The notes under the pieces are model-generated. The model had not been told where the DNA came from, searched no databases, and worked only from the letters and a program-made list of their open reading frames with translations. From NCBI RefSeq assembly GCF_004193775.1, contig NC_041005.1, positions 14,479,865-14,543,864 on the forward strand: a stretch of 64,000 bases of DNA, written 5' to 3'. The stretch comes from Glycine soja (Eukaryota > Streptophyta > Magnoliopsida > Fabales > Fabaceae). This document shows, one piece after another, positions 9,505 to 21,620 of the stretch (the stretch's first letter is position 1; every line of letters begins with the position of its first letter). The translations under genes and the position numbers were made by a program.

Positions 9505-11420
9505 GTTGGTTCCTAAGTTATGGTTCTTTCTTGTTGGGGGTTTGAAAACAAAAGGTAAAATAATCTATGGTTGAAACTAGCCAAAATAAACACTAAAAGA
9601 GGTGAGAAAGATAAGGTAAAAACTAATTGGTAAAAGGCAAGCTATCTAGGCGGTTTGACAATGGAGGGTAAAGGAAATAAGCTATGAAAATAAGCATGAA
9701 ATTAAAGTGCAAGAAATGCAAACTAGGCGGATCCTAAGAGTGTTAGGATGACCTCATTTAAGGTTCCCAACAAAACACTCACTATCCTAAGGGGAAATTG
9801 CCTAAAATTATTACACACAAATGGAAGTAGGGTGACCTAGCGGAGGCTCCCAACTTACTTCCAATGAAAGGCCTTTTTGTTACAAAATTTGAAAGCAAAA
9901 CAAATTGCCAATTACAAAATTACAAAGAAAAAAGTCCTCAATTGTGGTGGCTATTCTCTCTTTAGTGTTTCACTCAATTTGGAGTGCTTCTTAGTCCAAT
10001 AGCTCTTAAGGTGGTTGGCCCCTTGCTTCTTGACTCAAATTCTTCAAGATATGGCACCAATCCTCCTTTCCAATTCCCTATATGGCAACTCACAAGCAAG
10101 GAAACAAAGAGACAAGCAATAACCAAAGACCAAAAAAAATGAAATGAAAGCTAAACCAATAGAGTTTTAACAAAACAAATTTCCAAGGATTATTCAACAA
10201 TTAAAGCAATGAAAAGCACAAAAAAGCAAGCTAGGACTCAAAGAGAAACCTAGAATGGCTCTAGAGTAGAGTAGAAAAACTCTAAAAAAAAAAGACCCAA
10301 GAAACCTCTAGTTTTGGAACTTGTTTTCAAAATAATTTTCAATTTAAATTTCAGAACTAGGATTGGTATAAAATAGGCACCAATTATAGAATAAATTTTG
10401 AGCCAAAACAACAAGCACACTTTCCTTTCACTTTTCTTTTTTTTTCCTGGACGCTGATTTTTTGGCCAACTTGTGAGATTTTTATTATTTTTTCCTTTAA
10501 TCCAAATCGCTTGGTTCTTTTTTTATAATTTTTTTCCAGATGTCTAGAAAATTCAGTAAAAGTTTCAGCTCAGAAAACGTAGTGACCAATTCCCAGTAAT
10601 TTATACAAGTTCGTATGTTCAAGCTGCCAGCACCAGCGATTTCAACCTAGAAATCAAGAGTAGTGTTTATGTTGCTTAAGGCTTGGATAGTTACAATTTG
10701 TGTTTGCTTATGCTCAACTATCTTGAATAACACAATTAAAGAGAGCTTAAGACTTATTTTGATTTACAAATCCAGCCACAACTCAGCACCACAACTCAAC
10801 TTCATCATAGGCATCATGTAGGAAACTTAGAAAGCAAAAAAAAAAAAAAAGTTCAAGAACAAGACTACTTCTAGGAATTGATTTAGAACATGTTATGAAC
10901 TAAATAACATGCATGAATTAGACTCAAAATTCAAAAGATAGGCTAGGAATGACAAGAATACATGAACAAATGTATCTAGAATTCAACCAACAAAATAAAA
11001 TTCAACACAAACTTAGAACATAATGTGACAATTACTATGACTAAACATGACTCTAAGACAACATGGATTAAGTGATTTACACTTAGATTTTTGTGTTTTT
11101 TTTTCTAATCAATATTTTGGAAGAAAATTTAGATCTAAAAGTTCAGAAAAAGAATATTATGAATGAAAAATGATAGAACCTAAAATCAACACAAAAAACA
11201 TGATTCAAGAGTAGATCTACAAAATTTGAACCATAGAAATGCAAGAACAAGTATAGATCTAAGATTTAATCGGTTTATTTTTTTGAATCTACTCTAAACA
11301 GCACCAAACCACAAGACAATGGAGAATATACAAGGAGAATAAGATGAAGAACAAGGAATTAAAGAGAATTCACCAAACTAAAAGATAGAGGAAGCAAAAG
11401 AACATCACCTAGATGAAGAT
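9505..11420 (-). other. Untranslated leader of the deleted CRM-like element
   Basis: About 1.9 kb of AT-rich sequence between PBS and gag with no convincing frame. It is collinear with 40694-42592 in the fuller element, so it is an inherited leader rather than a later insertion. Contains A-rich runs (10838 on). Confidence 0.75.
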
Positions 11421-11432
11421 GCTCTGATACCA
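11421..11432 (-). promoter_or_regulatory. Primer-binding site (initiator Met tRNA)
   Basis: On the minus strand TGGTATCAGAGC, the standard plant iMet primer site, two bases inside the 5' LTR (11435-12407). Confidence 0.92.
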
Positions 11433-11434
11433 CA

Positions 11435-12407
11435 TGATGCAAGCTCCATTGGAGCTTGTAGGCCTAGGATCTTCTTCATCAATCGATTCCTTTGCTTCTT
11501 GGAAGATGAATGGCAGCGGAATGGAGAAAGGAAGAGAGAGAGGAGACGCCACTTCAAGGAGAAGATGAGTCTAGAAGAAGCTCACCACCATAGGAGGCCA
11601 TGGATAAGAGCTTGGAGGAAGAAGGAGATGAATGAAGGGAGGGAGAGAAGTGAACGAAATTTTGTGCTCTAAATGAGCTTTGAAATCTGAAGTTTAATAT
11701 TCAAATGATCAAAGTTGAAAAAAATGCACACACATGACCTCTATTTATAGCCTAAGTGTCACACAAAATTGGAGGGAAATTTGAATTTCAATTCAAATTT
11801 CACTTGAATTTGAAATTGAATTTGTGGAGCCAAACTTTGGAGCCAAAATTTCACTAATTATGATTAGTGAATTTTAGTTATGGTTCAGCCCACTAATCCA
11901 AGATCAATTCCAAGATTCTCGACTAAGTGTGCTTAGGTGTCATGAGGCATGTAAAGCATGAAGGACATGCACAAAGTGTGACTATATGATGTGGCAATGG
12001 GGTGTAGTAAGCAAATGCTCACCTCCCCCTCTAAAATTTAATTGGATTGGGCTTCTACCAATTCAATTAAATTTATTTCCAACCACACACATCAAATATT
12101 CACTTAGTGCATGTGAAATTACAAAACTACCCCTGATACAAAAACTAGTCTAGGTGCCCTAAAATACAAGGGCTGAAAAATCCTATATTTCTAGGGTACC
12201 CTACCTACATTATGGAGCCCTAAATACAAGGACCAAAATTAATGGAACCTTAATATAATATGTACAAAGATAAGTGGGCTCATACTTAGCCCATGGGCCC
12301 AAAATCTACCCTAAGGCTCATGAGAACCCTAGGGCCTTCTCTTGCATCTTTGGCCCAATCTTCTTGGAGTCTTCCATCCAATGCCCTTGGGGGGTAGGAT
12401 TGCATCA
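11435..12407 (-). mobile_element. 5' LTR of the deleted CRM-like element
   Basis: 973 bp, TGATGCAAGC...TTGCATCA on the plus strand, followed by target duplication TCAAC. Near-identical to 6881-7843. Confidence 0.9.
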
Positions 12408-13371
12408 TCAACAGGCTCGTTGGCCGTGATTGACAAAGGGTGCAGAAGACGACGTTAGTCTCTGCATGCTATCATGCTTTGAGTCTTACGGATAGCGAAA
12501 GAGTGTTTATACGGATAACCACTTGGGTATCTCCGCCTGCCCCTTCACTTCACGAGTTAGTATTGACAGAAATTGTCTATGTGTGGATAAAACTCGGGGT
12601 ATCTCCGTACGTCACCTGACTTCACAGGTCAGGATGACTGAAAGCATGGAAGACGACGTAAATCTCCGTGTGTCAACAGGCTCATTGGCCGCAATTGACA
12701 AAGGGTGCAGAAGACAATGTTAGTCTCTACATGCTATCGTGCTTTGAGTCTTACAGATAGCAAAAGAGTATTTATACGGATAACCACTTGGGTATCTCCA
12801 CCTGCCCCCTAACTTCACAGGTTAGCATTGGCAGAAATTGTCTGTGTACGGATAACACTCGGGGTATCTCCGTACGTCACCTGACTTCACGGGTCAGGAT
12901 GACAGAAAGCGCGGAAGACGATGTAAATCTCCGTGTGTCAACGGGCTCGTTGGCCACGATTGACAAAGGGTGCAGAAGACGATGTTAGTCTCAGCATGCT
13001 ATCGTGCTTTGAGTCTTACAGATACCGAAAGAGTGTTTATACGGATAACCACTTGGGTATCTCCGCCTGCCCCCTAACTTCACGGGTTAGAATTGACAGA
13101 AATTGTCTGTGTACAGATAACACTCGGGGTATCTCCGTACGTCACTTGACTTCAAGGGTCAGGATGACAGAAAGCGCAGAAGACGACGTAAATCTCCGTG
13201 TGTCAATGGGCTCGTTGGCCGCGATTGACAAAGGGTGCAGAAGACGATTTTAGTCTCTGCATGCTATCGTGCTTTTAGTCTTACGGATAGCGAAAGAGTG
13301 TTTATACGGATAACCACATGGGTATCTCCGCCTGCCCCCTAACTTGACGGGTTAGTATTGGGGAAGGAGAG

Positions 13372-14749
13372 TATGCTGATGAAATTTTCTCATAACCATA
13401 AATGAGATTTCGGATGTTAGCGTTTTGTTTCTTAACGACCATTTAGAGGAAACACTGGGTCCAACAAAAATAGAAGAAAATCACTCAAAGTGTATGAATC
13501 TCACACAGGTAAGTGTTTTATCCAAATTCCGAACAATAGATATGTCATGACTTGATTTTGCAAATCATTTACTATCAAATCAAAGATTACATGCGTGATC
13601 ATGGATCAATAGGACTTTTTCTTGGGGCATAGTGTTTTTGGAGGGGATTTTGGCTCTGAGTGTTTTGGCCTTTTCCTTTTCTATTTTTTTTTAGTGCGAG
13701 GCGAAAAAGTCACCGACACACAAGATTTTGGTTGGCAATCAAAGGGAGAGGACCATTTCAAGTCGTGGTTTCCTTTCTTTCCTTATTTGGTGGTGACAAT
13801 TCTGTATTGTTTAGATATTGTCTGGCCCAAAGACCTTTCTGCATATTTCTTCTGTTTTCTTCCGATCTTTGATCGAGAATTTTCTTTTTTTTTTCTTTCT
13901 CCCTATCTTTGATTGGGAATTTTCTTCTTTTGCTTTTCTTCCGACCCTTGACCGGGAACTTTTTTTGTTTTTTTTCTTCTGAGAGCAAGGATGGGCATTC
14001 TCACCCTGGGTCAAGGTTTATGGTGAGTTAGGATTTTGGCTTAAGGCTTGTAGAACATCTGGACGTGATATATGCCAGGGTGTTGGTTTGGCCAGCGGTT
14101 CAGGGATAAAGGAGATGTCCCACATTATTTCCATGATACACATGCAACAATGATGATTAGGAAATTTTATGCAAAACTGGTCATGCATGCACCTATGTGG
14201 ACACTCAAGCATCATGTTTTTATGGTCATGTGACACTAGGGCTCAAGATTCATTTTCCCTACTTAAGTCAACCCGATGTTTCCAAGATATGCTCCTTCAT
14301 CAATTTATGCATTCATCCGAGTCCATTTTGGGTGTTTCGGGAAATTTTCGCAACATTCACCTTTCAGGTGCATACACATTTTTTCAAAACTGGTGTTATG
14401 ATAAGTGAATCTTTTTCAAAAGAAAAGTTGGAAGTTATTTCTTTTCAAAAGCGTGTTGGCTTTTCAGCTAGACAATTTATTTTTCTTTTTCTTCTTTTTC
14501 TTTTTTTCTTTTCTTCATCTATTAAGTTATTATTATTTGTTTATTTCCTTTTTTCTGAAAAGGTCATGCGGATGAGGGCGCACACTGCCAACTCATATCA
14601 AACCACAAGGTAAACGAAAAAACATGCAATGGTAAGTCGCAATAAAAACAGTGACAAAATAACTGAGAGCCATAATGCCAAATTATAGCCAAAACAGAAA
14701 CAATAACTGAAAGCAGTAATGTTAATAACAAAAAGTGCGGAGACCTTGT
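13372..14749 (-). other. Ogre-1 3' untranslated region beyond the array
   Basis: No convincing gene. Holds T- and C-rich sequence, and at about 13855-13970 three imperfect copies of a roughly 43-45 bp unit built on 'CTTTGATCGAGAATTTT'. Open frames here are low-complexity. Confidence 0.6.
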
Positions 14750-16000
14750 TCAGGTGGCTCCGCTCCCTCCCAAGAAACCGAGCAGGTCAGTCATATCTTC
14801 ATCCATATGGGATTCATCCGCCTCACCGGGGGATCCTATAGGCTCCTCCCCTGCCTGGGCATCGGGCCAGTCTACAAGCCATGCGACCTCAGCCCCAAAT
14901 TTCTCTAGGGTAGGGCATACAAAAGGGGCAAAACCCTGCCCCTACTGACTGAGGTTGAACCGGTAGAGACACTCATGTATCTGCATCTACCCACGGTGGT
15001 TGGCCGCTTGCTGGAGAACCAAATGTTGTAGATAACACTCCATACCCAGTGGCCCAGCAGGATCGGCCTGCCAAGGTGATGGCGGTGTGCCTGCGGCCTG
15101 ATGTGCGTCACCCTGCGCCTGCCTAGGTGTGCAATACTTCTCAATGAAGGCTTGGGTGATCGATGGTCGGATTACATTATTGGGGGTGATGGGAACTCTA
15201 TAGGACTGGCAGAGGCCTATGATCAGTGCCTGAAACCCCAGGGCCCTGTTGGACTTATCTGGGTCCAGAGGGTGCCTAGTAGGCGCCATACCTGCAAACA
15301 AATAAATGGCATCAGCAATCACCTGGGCCACGTGGACGCTCATCTGTGTCAGGATGGCATACACCAACTGGCACTTAGGCAAAGGGAGGTCGGAGTTGTG
15401 ATCGCTAGGCAAGACATTGCTGAGCAGGAGTATCATCCATGTCTGGGTCAAAGTGGTCATGCTGGTGCGCATGATCCGCACCCGTCTCCCTGTAGCGGTC
15501 CGGGCAAAATCCTGCCCCGGTATGCACAACAGCTGGGCGATGGCTTCCTCATCGAAACTGTCGGCCCTGCTCCTCCTCTGGCTGAACTCACACTGCTGGC
15601 CTTCCTCCAAAATTAGTGGGTCGCCCAGGAACTGGCTGAGGGCATCTGCATCGAAGGGAATCCACTAACCTCTTACCCACTAGCGCATGTCCCGAACTCC
15701 CTCCTCCGTGGGCTAGGCATTAGCATAGAACTCTAGGACTATCTCAGGGTCGAACTTGGCCATGGGAGTCACTAGCGGTGTCCAACGTTTGCGAGCTATC
15801 TCCTCCTGGAAGTCCGTATACTCATCCTCCCTGAGCTGGACACGCCTCTCCCTGTGGAATGACCATCCCCTGATGGCCTCGAAGCGCTGCTGGTGCTCGG
15901 CACTCCAGAAACGATGACTATCAGACTCTGAGGCAGCACTGGATCCTTCTCCTGTGGCGTCTCTTCTAGACCTCTTCATGGAGAGTTTCTTTGGAGCCAT
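14750..16000 (-). pseudogene. Accessory ORF downstream of pol (plant mobile / putative plant transposon-like), broken
   Basis: One frame of about 416 codons from the ATG at 16000 to a stop at 14750-14752, in the sense of Ogre-1 and 3' of integrase. Residues near the start are basic (MAPKKLSMKRSRR). A central globular part includes RRVQLREDEYTDFQEEI, PGQDFARTATGRRVRIM and LPKCQLVYAILTQMSVHVAQ, and the C-terminus is acidic. It resembles a protein family widely annotated in legumes as 'putative plant transposon protein'; I recognise the pattern but cannot verify a domain hit. In-frame stops lie at 15713, two more between 15611 and 15712, at 14987 and near 14945, with no frameshift seen. Its function in the element is unknown. 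Confidence 0.65.
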
Positions 16001-17976
16001 TTCCTGCGAAAAAGACATTTGAGAAGTTAGTTCAAGAAACCTAATCAAAACGAAAGTCAGATCAAGCCAAACAGCGTACCCTTTTTCCAACAAAACGCGA
16101 CTATCCACACGAATTTTGAAAGGAAAACTTATGCATCAACGTGTGGGTTCTCCTAGGATATACATACATTTACACCTATCTTTCCCTTGGTGAACGACAT
16201 CCTATGAGATGCCCTTACTTTCGCTTGCAAAGAAATTTCTTATGCTACATGCCAAACTATCCATACATATTTTGCAAGGCATTTTGCTACCTATCTACTC
16301 CATTTTGAATGGCATCTTTGCTATATGTTCACATTTCATTCGCGTATATGTTCATACACTTGAGAGGCAACTTCATGCTATATATATATTCACACATATT
16401 TACATTCATTCGAAGAGCAATTTCATGTTGCACATTCATTGGAAAAGCAATTTTTGTACTACTTATTCACATTTTTGAAAGGCAATCTCATGTCATATGT
16501 TCCTATTTGGAGAAGCATTTTCGTGCCACATTCAACATCATATATACACATTTGCAAAGCACTTGGCTACCTATTCTATATACACAAGTACATGGTGAAC
16601 AACATTTTCACACCATCTAGGTATAAAGAAATCATCATGGTGCAGCCCAAACCAAGTGCTGGCCTAAAGGGGAAACCTCACCAACATGCTTTCATTTTCA
16701 TGCCTTCTTGCATTCAAAAATCAAAGGCTTGGGTCCCTAGGCCTAAGTCATATTTTGGCATTTACCCTAACCCCCGCAAGCTGTCCACACCTCCAAAAAT
16801 GGCAATCATACATGCACAAACCCAATCTATAAGCAATATTCACAAACTTATGCGCAAACGCCATTGAGGCATTTCACCGAGCACTTGGTGGGCGCACTTT
16901 TGGGTACAAACAGCAAGGTGATGGGGGCAATGTGGCTTGCCCCCATCATTTTAGAACATAACCTAGGCCTAAGGCCATCCCCTACAACCCCTCAATTCAA
17001 TGAATCAAAGCACAAATTTACCCCAAATTGTCTCACGAAATTGGTCAAATCATGTACAATTTAGAGCATAAAAAGGCATCAATGGAAAACTAGAGGCCAG
17101 AGGATAATGTACTTACTTGTATGGAGTGACCAAAGACACCAAAAATGGAAGCAAAAGCACAAAAATGGTGGTCAAGGGTCAAAAACCCGCAAATCCCATG
17201 GGTGCTGCGTTTTTGAATGAGGGAGGAGAGTTTTGGGTGGAGAGAAACTCACCCTCTCCTCATTTTTATGTTTTCTGGTGCAAGGGTGCTCGCCTAGGCG
17301 AGCTAACCATGCACATTTTTTTTAAAACAAAGGTACGCGCTCTATGGGTTGGCATTCACTTACTAGAAGCCCCTAGAGTAAATTAGGCATCTGACCATCA
17401 CCTTAAAGAAACAACAACAATAATAGGTAGGAATTTAAAGGATACTAGGCTGCCTCCCAGTAGCGCTTCTCGCTTGTCTGGAGCTGGACGTGGGACGACG
17501 ATCTAAAGATCATGGGCCTAGCCTCAATTCGTGCCCGTCCCCAAGTACCTGAAAGCAGGAAATGACATTGCGTAGCAAATCGTGGCCGCGTTACCACTTA
17601 CCTCGATTCGTCTCTGTCTTGGATTTGGCGCGTTATTTGACTATTGCTTAAAACGATCTTGTCCCTATCACAAGATAACAAATATGCATGTGTATGCGTA
17701 TGCATGAGCGTTTTCAAATGCAATAATCTTTTAGCAAAAGCTTGTTGGGTTCAGTTTCAATTAAGCGCTTGGGGCATCCTATGGACTGAGCGAAAAGGCT
17801 CAGGTCATCAAATACTACGCATCTTTTAAAGCACAAAGCGAGGATCAGAACCTCAACCCTACGTTCTTTTAAAAGACTGTGATGAGAAAATTACAGAGGA
17901 TAGGAATCCCTGGGGGAAACCAAGAAGAACACACAAAAATAAAAACATGCAGCGACTTCCTTAATTGCCCCAGATC
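16001..17976 (-). other. Spacer between accessory ORF and integrase
   Basis: No supported gene. 16200-16580 holds six to eight very degenerate copies of a roughly 35-bp motif around 'GAAAGGCAATTTCATG'. A GCTCGCCTAGGCGAGC palindrome lies near 17288, like that of the LTRs. The remainder is AT-rich untranslated sequence. Confidence 0.5.
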
Positions 17977-19371
17977 TTAAGCGTAGTATCGCTTGACAAC
18001 GTCAGAGTTCACGGGTGAAGGTAGCTGCTCGACATCCATGTTGGCGAGCACCAGGGCCCCTTCGGAGAAAGCCTTTTTTACGATGAAAGACCCTTCGTAG
18101 TTCGGGGCCCACTTTCCCTTGTTGTCTTTCAGGGCTTGGGAGACTTTCTTCAGCACCAAGTCCCCTTCGTTGAACCTGCGCGAGCGTACCTTCTTGTCAA
18201 AAGCGTTCTTCACTCGTTTCTGATATAAACGACCGTGGCTCATGGCGGCCAAACGCTTGCCTTCTATGAGATTAAGCTGATCAAAACGTGCTTGGGCCCA
18301 CTCCGATTCCTTTAATCCAGACTCCGCCAAGATTCTCAATGACGGGACTTCCACCTCAAACGGTAGCACAACCTCCATTCCGTATACCAACGAGAATGGT
18401 GTTGCCCCGGTTGATGTGCGCACTGAGGTTCGGTAACCATGTAGCGCGAATGGGAGCATCTCGTGCCAATCCTTGTATGACACGGTCATCTTCTGGATAA
18501 TCTTCTTGATATTCTTATTGGTTGCCTCCACTTCTTCGTTCATCTTGGGTCTGTAGGGTGTGGAATTGTGATGTTGGATCTTAAACTCTTCGCACATTTC
18601 CCGCATCATCTTGTTATTCAAGTTGGTGCCATTGTCCATGATAATCTTCCTCGGCAAACCATACCGGCAGATAATCTCCCTCTTAATGAACCTGACCACC
18701 ATACTCCTGGTGACGCTAGCGTATGACGCAGCTTCGACCCACTTAGTGAAGTAATCAGTCGCCACTAGGATGAAACGGTGTCCGTTTGCAGCTTTGGGCT
18801 CTATGGCCCCAATCACATCTATTCCCCACATGGAAAATGGCCATGGTGCGGCCAAAACATTCAGAGGCAAGGGCGGAGCGTTGACGTTGTCTGCAAACGT
18901 CTGGCATTTGTGATACTTCCTCATATGGAGACAACAGTCGCTCTCTATGGTGAGCCAATAATAGCCCGCCCTTAAGATCTTCCTAGCCATGGCGTGCCCA
19001 TTAGCGTGCGTACCAAAAGAGCCCTCATGGACCTCCCCCAGCATGCTCTCAGCTTCCTTAGCGTTCACGCAACATAGCAAAACCATGTCATGGTTTCTCT
19101 TGTATAGTATGCTTCCGCTCAAGAAGAAGTCGGCTGCCAATCTCCTTAACGTCCTCTTGTCGTTGTCAGAAGCCTCCGGTGGGTACTCTTTGCTTTCAAC
19201 GTACCACCTGATATCGAAATACCAAGGCTCACCGTCCCGCTCTTCTTCCACCAGACAACAATGTGTGGGTCTGCCACGACACCTGAACTCAATGTACAGT
19301 AGGTCTCCGTGCAGTGTCAGCTGGAACATGGACGCTAAAGTGGCAAGCGCATCCGCCATTTGATTTTCCCC
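17977..19371 (-). pseudogene. Ogre-1 integrase (with degenerate zinc finger)
   Basis: 460 codons open after a stop at 19372. An H-H-C-C zinc-binding region lies at residues 111-152, but the first Cys of the C-H-K-C pair is Tyr (residue 149, KYHKC). The catalytic core keeps D181 (GIDVIG), D242 (IMDNGTNL) and E278 (EEVEATNKN), with 35 residues between the last two as in D,D(35)E integrases. The residues before the Glu (NEE) differ from the common N-G-x. The C-terminal domain has RRFNEGDLVLKKV. It would insert element cDNA into host DNA. Frame is the same as RT and RNase H. Confidence 0.85.
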
Positions 19372-20436
19372 TCAGGGAACGTGATGGAAGGAGATCTCAT
19401 CAAAGAACCCAGCCAATTCCTTGATATAGGCCTGGTAGGGTATCAGCTTGTGGTCTATAGTTTCCCATTCCCCTCTCAGCTGGTGAATCACCAGCGCCGA
19501 GTCTCCGTACACCTTGAGTAGCTTGACGTTGAAGTCAATTGCTGCCTGGACGCCTAAAGCGCATGCTTCATATTCAGCCATGTTATTGGTGCAGTCGAAC
19601 CCCAGTCTGGCTGTGAATGGTATACATTGATTTTCCAGAGAGACCAATGTTGCCCCAACGCCATGGCCTAGAACGTTTGACGCTCCATCAAACCACATGA
19701 TCCACTTGTCCCTGTCCTCGTCTAGTTTTTCCTTAAACAAGGCCATGATGTCCTCATCCGGGAACTCGGGATGCATGGGTTGATAGTCATTGAGAGGCTG
19801 CTGAGCCAAATAATTCGCCAAGGCACTTCCCTTTATCGCCTTTTGGGTGACATAGACTATATCGAACTCGGATAGCAAAACCTGCCACCGGGCAATCCGC
19901 CCTGTGAGATTAGGCTTCTCAAAGATGTACTTGACCGGGTCCATTTTGGATATCAGCCAGGTGGTATGGCTCAGCATGTACTGTCTTAGACGGTGGGACA
20001 CCTAGACTAAAGCACAACACGTTCTTTCTAGCAGGGAGTAGTTCATCTCACAGGCCGTGAACTTCTTACTCAAGTAGTAGACGGCGCGCTCTCTTTTCTC
20101 GGACCCGTCATGTTGCCCCAGCATACACCCCATTGACTCATCCAAAATCGTCATATACAAGATGAGAGGTCTTCCGGGTACTGGCGGCATAAGCACGAGA
20201 GGGTTCATGAGGCACTGTTTGATCCTTCCAAATGCCTCTTGACAGTCCTCGTTCCAGCGGATGGATTGGTTCTTGCGTAAGAGCTTGAACAACGACTCAC
20301 AGATAGCGGTGAGCTGTGATAAGAATCTGGCAATGTAGTTCAAACGCCCTAGGAAACCTCGGACCTGCTTCTCGGTACGTGGCTCTGGCATTTCAAGGAT
20401 GGCTTTCACCTTTTCGGGGTCCACCTCTATCCCTTT
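19372..20436 (-). pseudogene. Ogre-1 RNase H region (connection plus second RNase H)
   Basis: Two open pieces in one frame, 20424-20005 and 20001-19375, split by a TAG at 20002-20004 at a site usually occupied by Trp. The first piece is the RT-RNase H linker with a degenerate gypsy RNase H (MDPEKVKAILEMPEPRTEKQ). The second has a second, archaeal-like RNase H: WFDGASN, NNMAEYEAC and VYGDSALVIHQ supply the acidic residues. Having both domains is a mark of the Tat lineage. A TGA at 19372 ends the piece before integrase. Confidence 0.8.
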
Positions 20437-21276
20437 CTAGCTTACGATGAAACCCAGTAATTTCCCTGACTTGACTCCGAAGGTGCACTTAGCGGGGTTC
20501 AACCTCAACCGATACTTCTTAAGCCTTTCGAACAACTTCCGCAAGTTGACAAGGTGTTCTTCCTCGGTTTTAGACTTGGCGATCATGTCGTCTACATAGA
20601 CCTCGATTTCTCGGTGCATCATGTCGTGGAACGAAGCCACCATAGCCCGTTGATAGGTTGCCCCGGCATTCTTGAGTCCAAAGGACATCACTTTATAACA
20701 AAACATCCCCCACAGGGTGATGAAGGTAGTCTTTTCCATATCCTCTGGTGCCATCTTTATCTGATTGTAGCCGGAGAACCCATCCATGAAGGAAAACAAA
20801 GCGAAATTGGCCGTATTATCCACGAGAATATCGATATGCGGCAGAGGGAAATTGTCTTTGGGACTGGCTCGATTTAGGTCTCGATAATCCACGCATATTC
20901 GTACCTTCCCATCCTTCTTAGGGACTGGTACAATGTTGGCAACCCATTCCGGGTACCGAGCGACAGCTAGAAAGCCAACGTCAAATTGTTTCTTTACCTC
21001 TTCTTTTATTTTCAGGGACGTCTCAGGCTTCATCCTCCTCAGCTTTTGTTTTACAGGGGAACACTAAGGATTTAGAGGTAATCTGTGTTGTACGATGTCA
21101 GAACTCAAACCGGGCATATCTTGGTACGACCAGGCAAAGATGTCTTGGTAGTTTTTCAGCAGGGCCATTAATACTTCACGGATGGGTGTGGTCATGCCCG
21201 TGCCTATCTTTACTTCTTTTTTCCCACTACCGGTTTCTAAGTCTACGAGCTTCGTCTCCTCCTGATGAGGCCTCAT
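20437..21276 (-). pseudogene. Ogre-1 reverse transcriptase
   Basis: Frame with an internal TAG at 21064-21066 and a terminal TAG at 20437-20439. From 21033 the RT core shows VPKKDGKVRICVDYRDLNRA, SFMDGFSGYNQIKM (catalytic Asp 84), and YVDD at residues 146-149, then LNPAKCTFGV. The upstream 70-codon piece (21276-21064) is the RT N-terminal extension with DIFAWSYQDMPGL. The catalytic triad residues look intact; inactivation comes from the stops. Confidence 0.87.
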
Positions 21277-21424
21277 CTCTTGGTCCTCCTGAGCGATTAT
21301 CCTCTCCAGCTCTGGGGGAAGCCCTACATCCTCTTCCTCTTCACTCTCTATCCGACCCGCTTCTTGCTCGAAATTGACGGTCGGGTCCCGGATATTAGTA
21401 CCTTCGAGGGACTCGTCGTCGGAT

Positions 21425-21620
21425 CTGGCGTTTTAAGCGTAAAGAAATAAACATGAAAATGAATGAGAATGGATAGAGGCACAGGAACAAATGAAGAAAG
21501 ATCTTTATATTATAACTTCAAAAACAAAAGACATAATGCTTTAACAAAAAGGAAACTCTAAAGCCTAGGCCCAACCGTAGAGTTTTAAAGCTACAAAAGG
21601 TTACATTATGCTTTTTGCGT
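21425..21620 (-). other. Candidate spliced intron between protease and RT regions
   Basis: A T-rich, stop-rich gap of roughly 200 bp separates the G-patch-bearing frame from the RT frame. On the minus strand it ends with a pyrimidine-rich run and CGCCAG at about 21425-21430, a plausible acceptor. Pea Ogre is known to splice an intron at this place. The donor is not clear, so the right boundary is approximate. Confidence 0.45.

Larger units (their letters stand above)
6881..12407 (-). mobile_element. Deleted CRM-like Ty3/gypsy element (non-autonomous)
   Basis: Complete 5527-bp element with LTRs at 6881-7843 and 11435-12407, target duplication TCAAC (6876-6880 and 12408-12412), iMet PBS beside the right LTR and PPT beside the left, so it reads on the minus strand. 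It inserted in a 265-bp repeat unit of Ogre-1. It belongs to the same family as the fuller element at 35189-43479 but has lost most of pol. CRM-like assignment rests on the iMet PBS, LTR size and, in the fuller copy, the polyprotein frame running into the 3' LTR. Confidence 0.88.
2219..13371. repeat. Ogre-1 3' tandem array (124-bp and 265-bp units), interrupted
   Basis: Two sequence types. At 2322, 2446 and 2570 a marker (GATGTTAGTCTC) recurs every 124 bp. From 2601 a longer unit recurs: the marker AGTCTTAC lies at 2601, 6685, 12482, 12747, 13012 and 13277. The last four are spaced by exactly 265 bp, and after subtracting the two insertions plus their target duplications the others are also 265 bp apart. 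About six long units are present. Short reading frames here arise because the repeat happens to be open and look spurious. Confidence 0.9.

Noticed and set aside
12523..13253. Series of similar ~66-codon frames (MGISACPLTSRVSIDRN type)
   Set aside because: They are the same piece of the 265-bp array repeated. They run antisense to the Ogre-1 transcript and end at different mutations.
15101..15616. 171-codon plus-strand frame
   Set aside because: Shadow of the minus-strand accessory ORF, whose composition and motifs explain the open frame.
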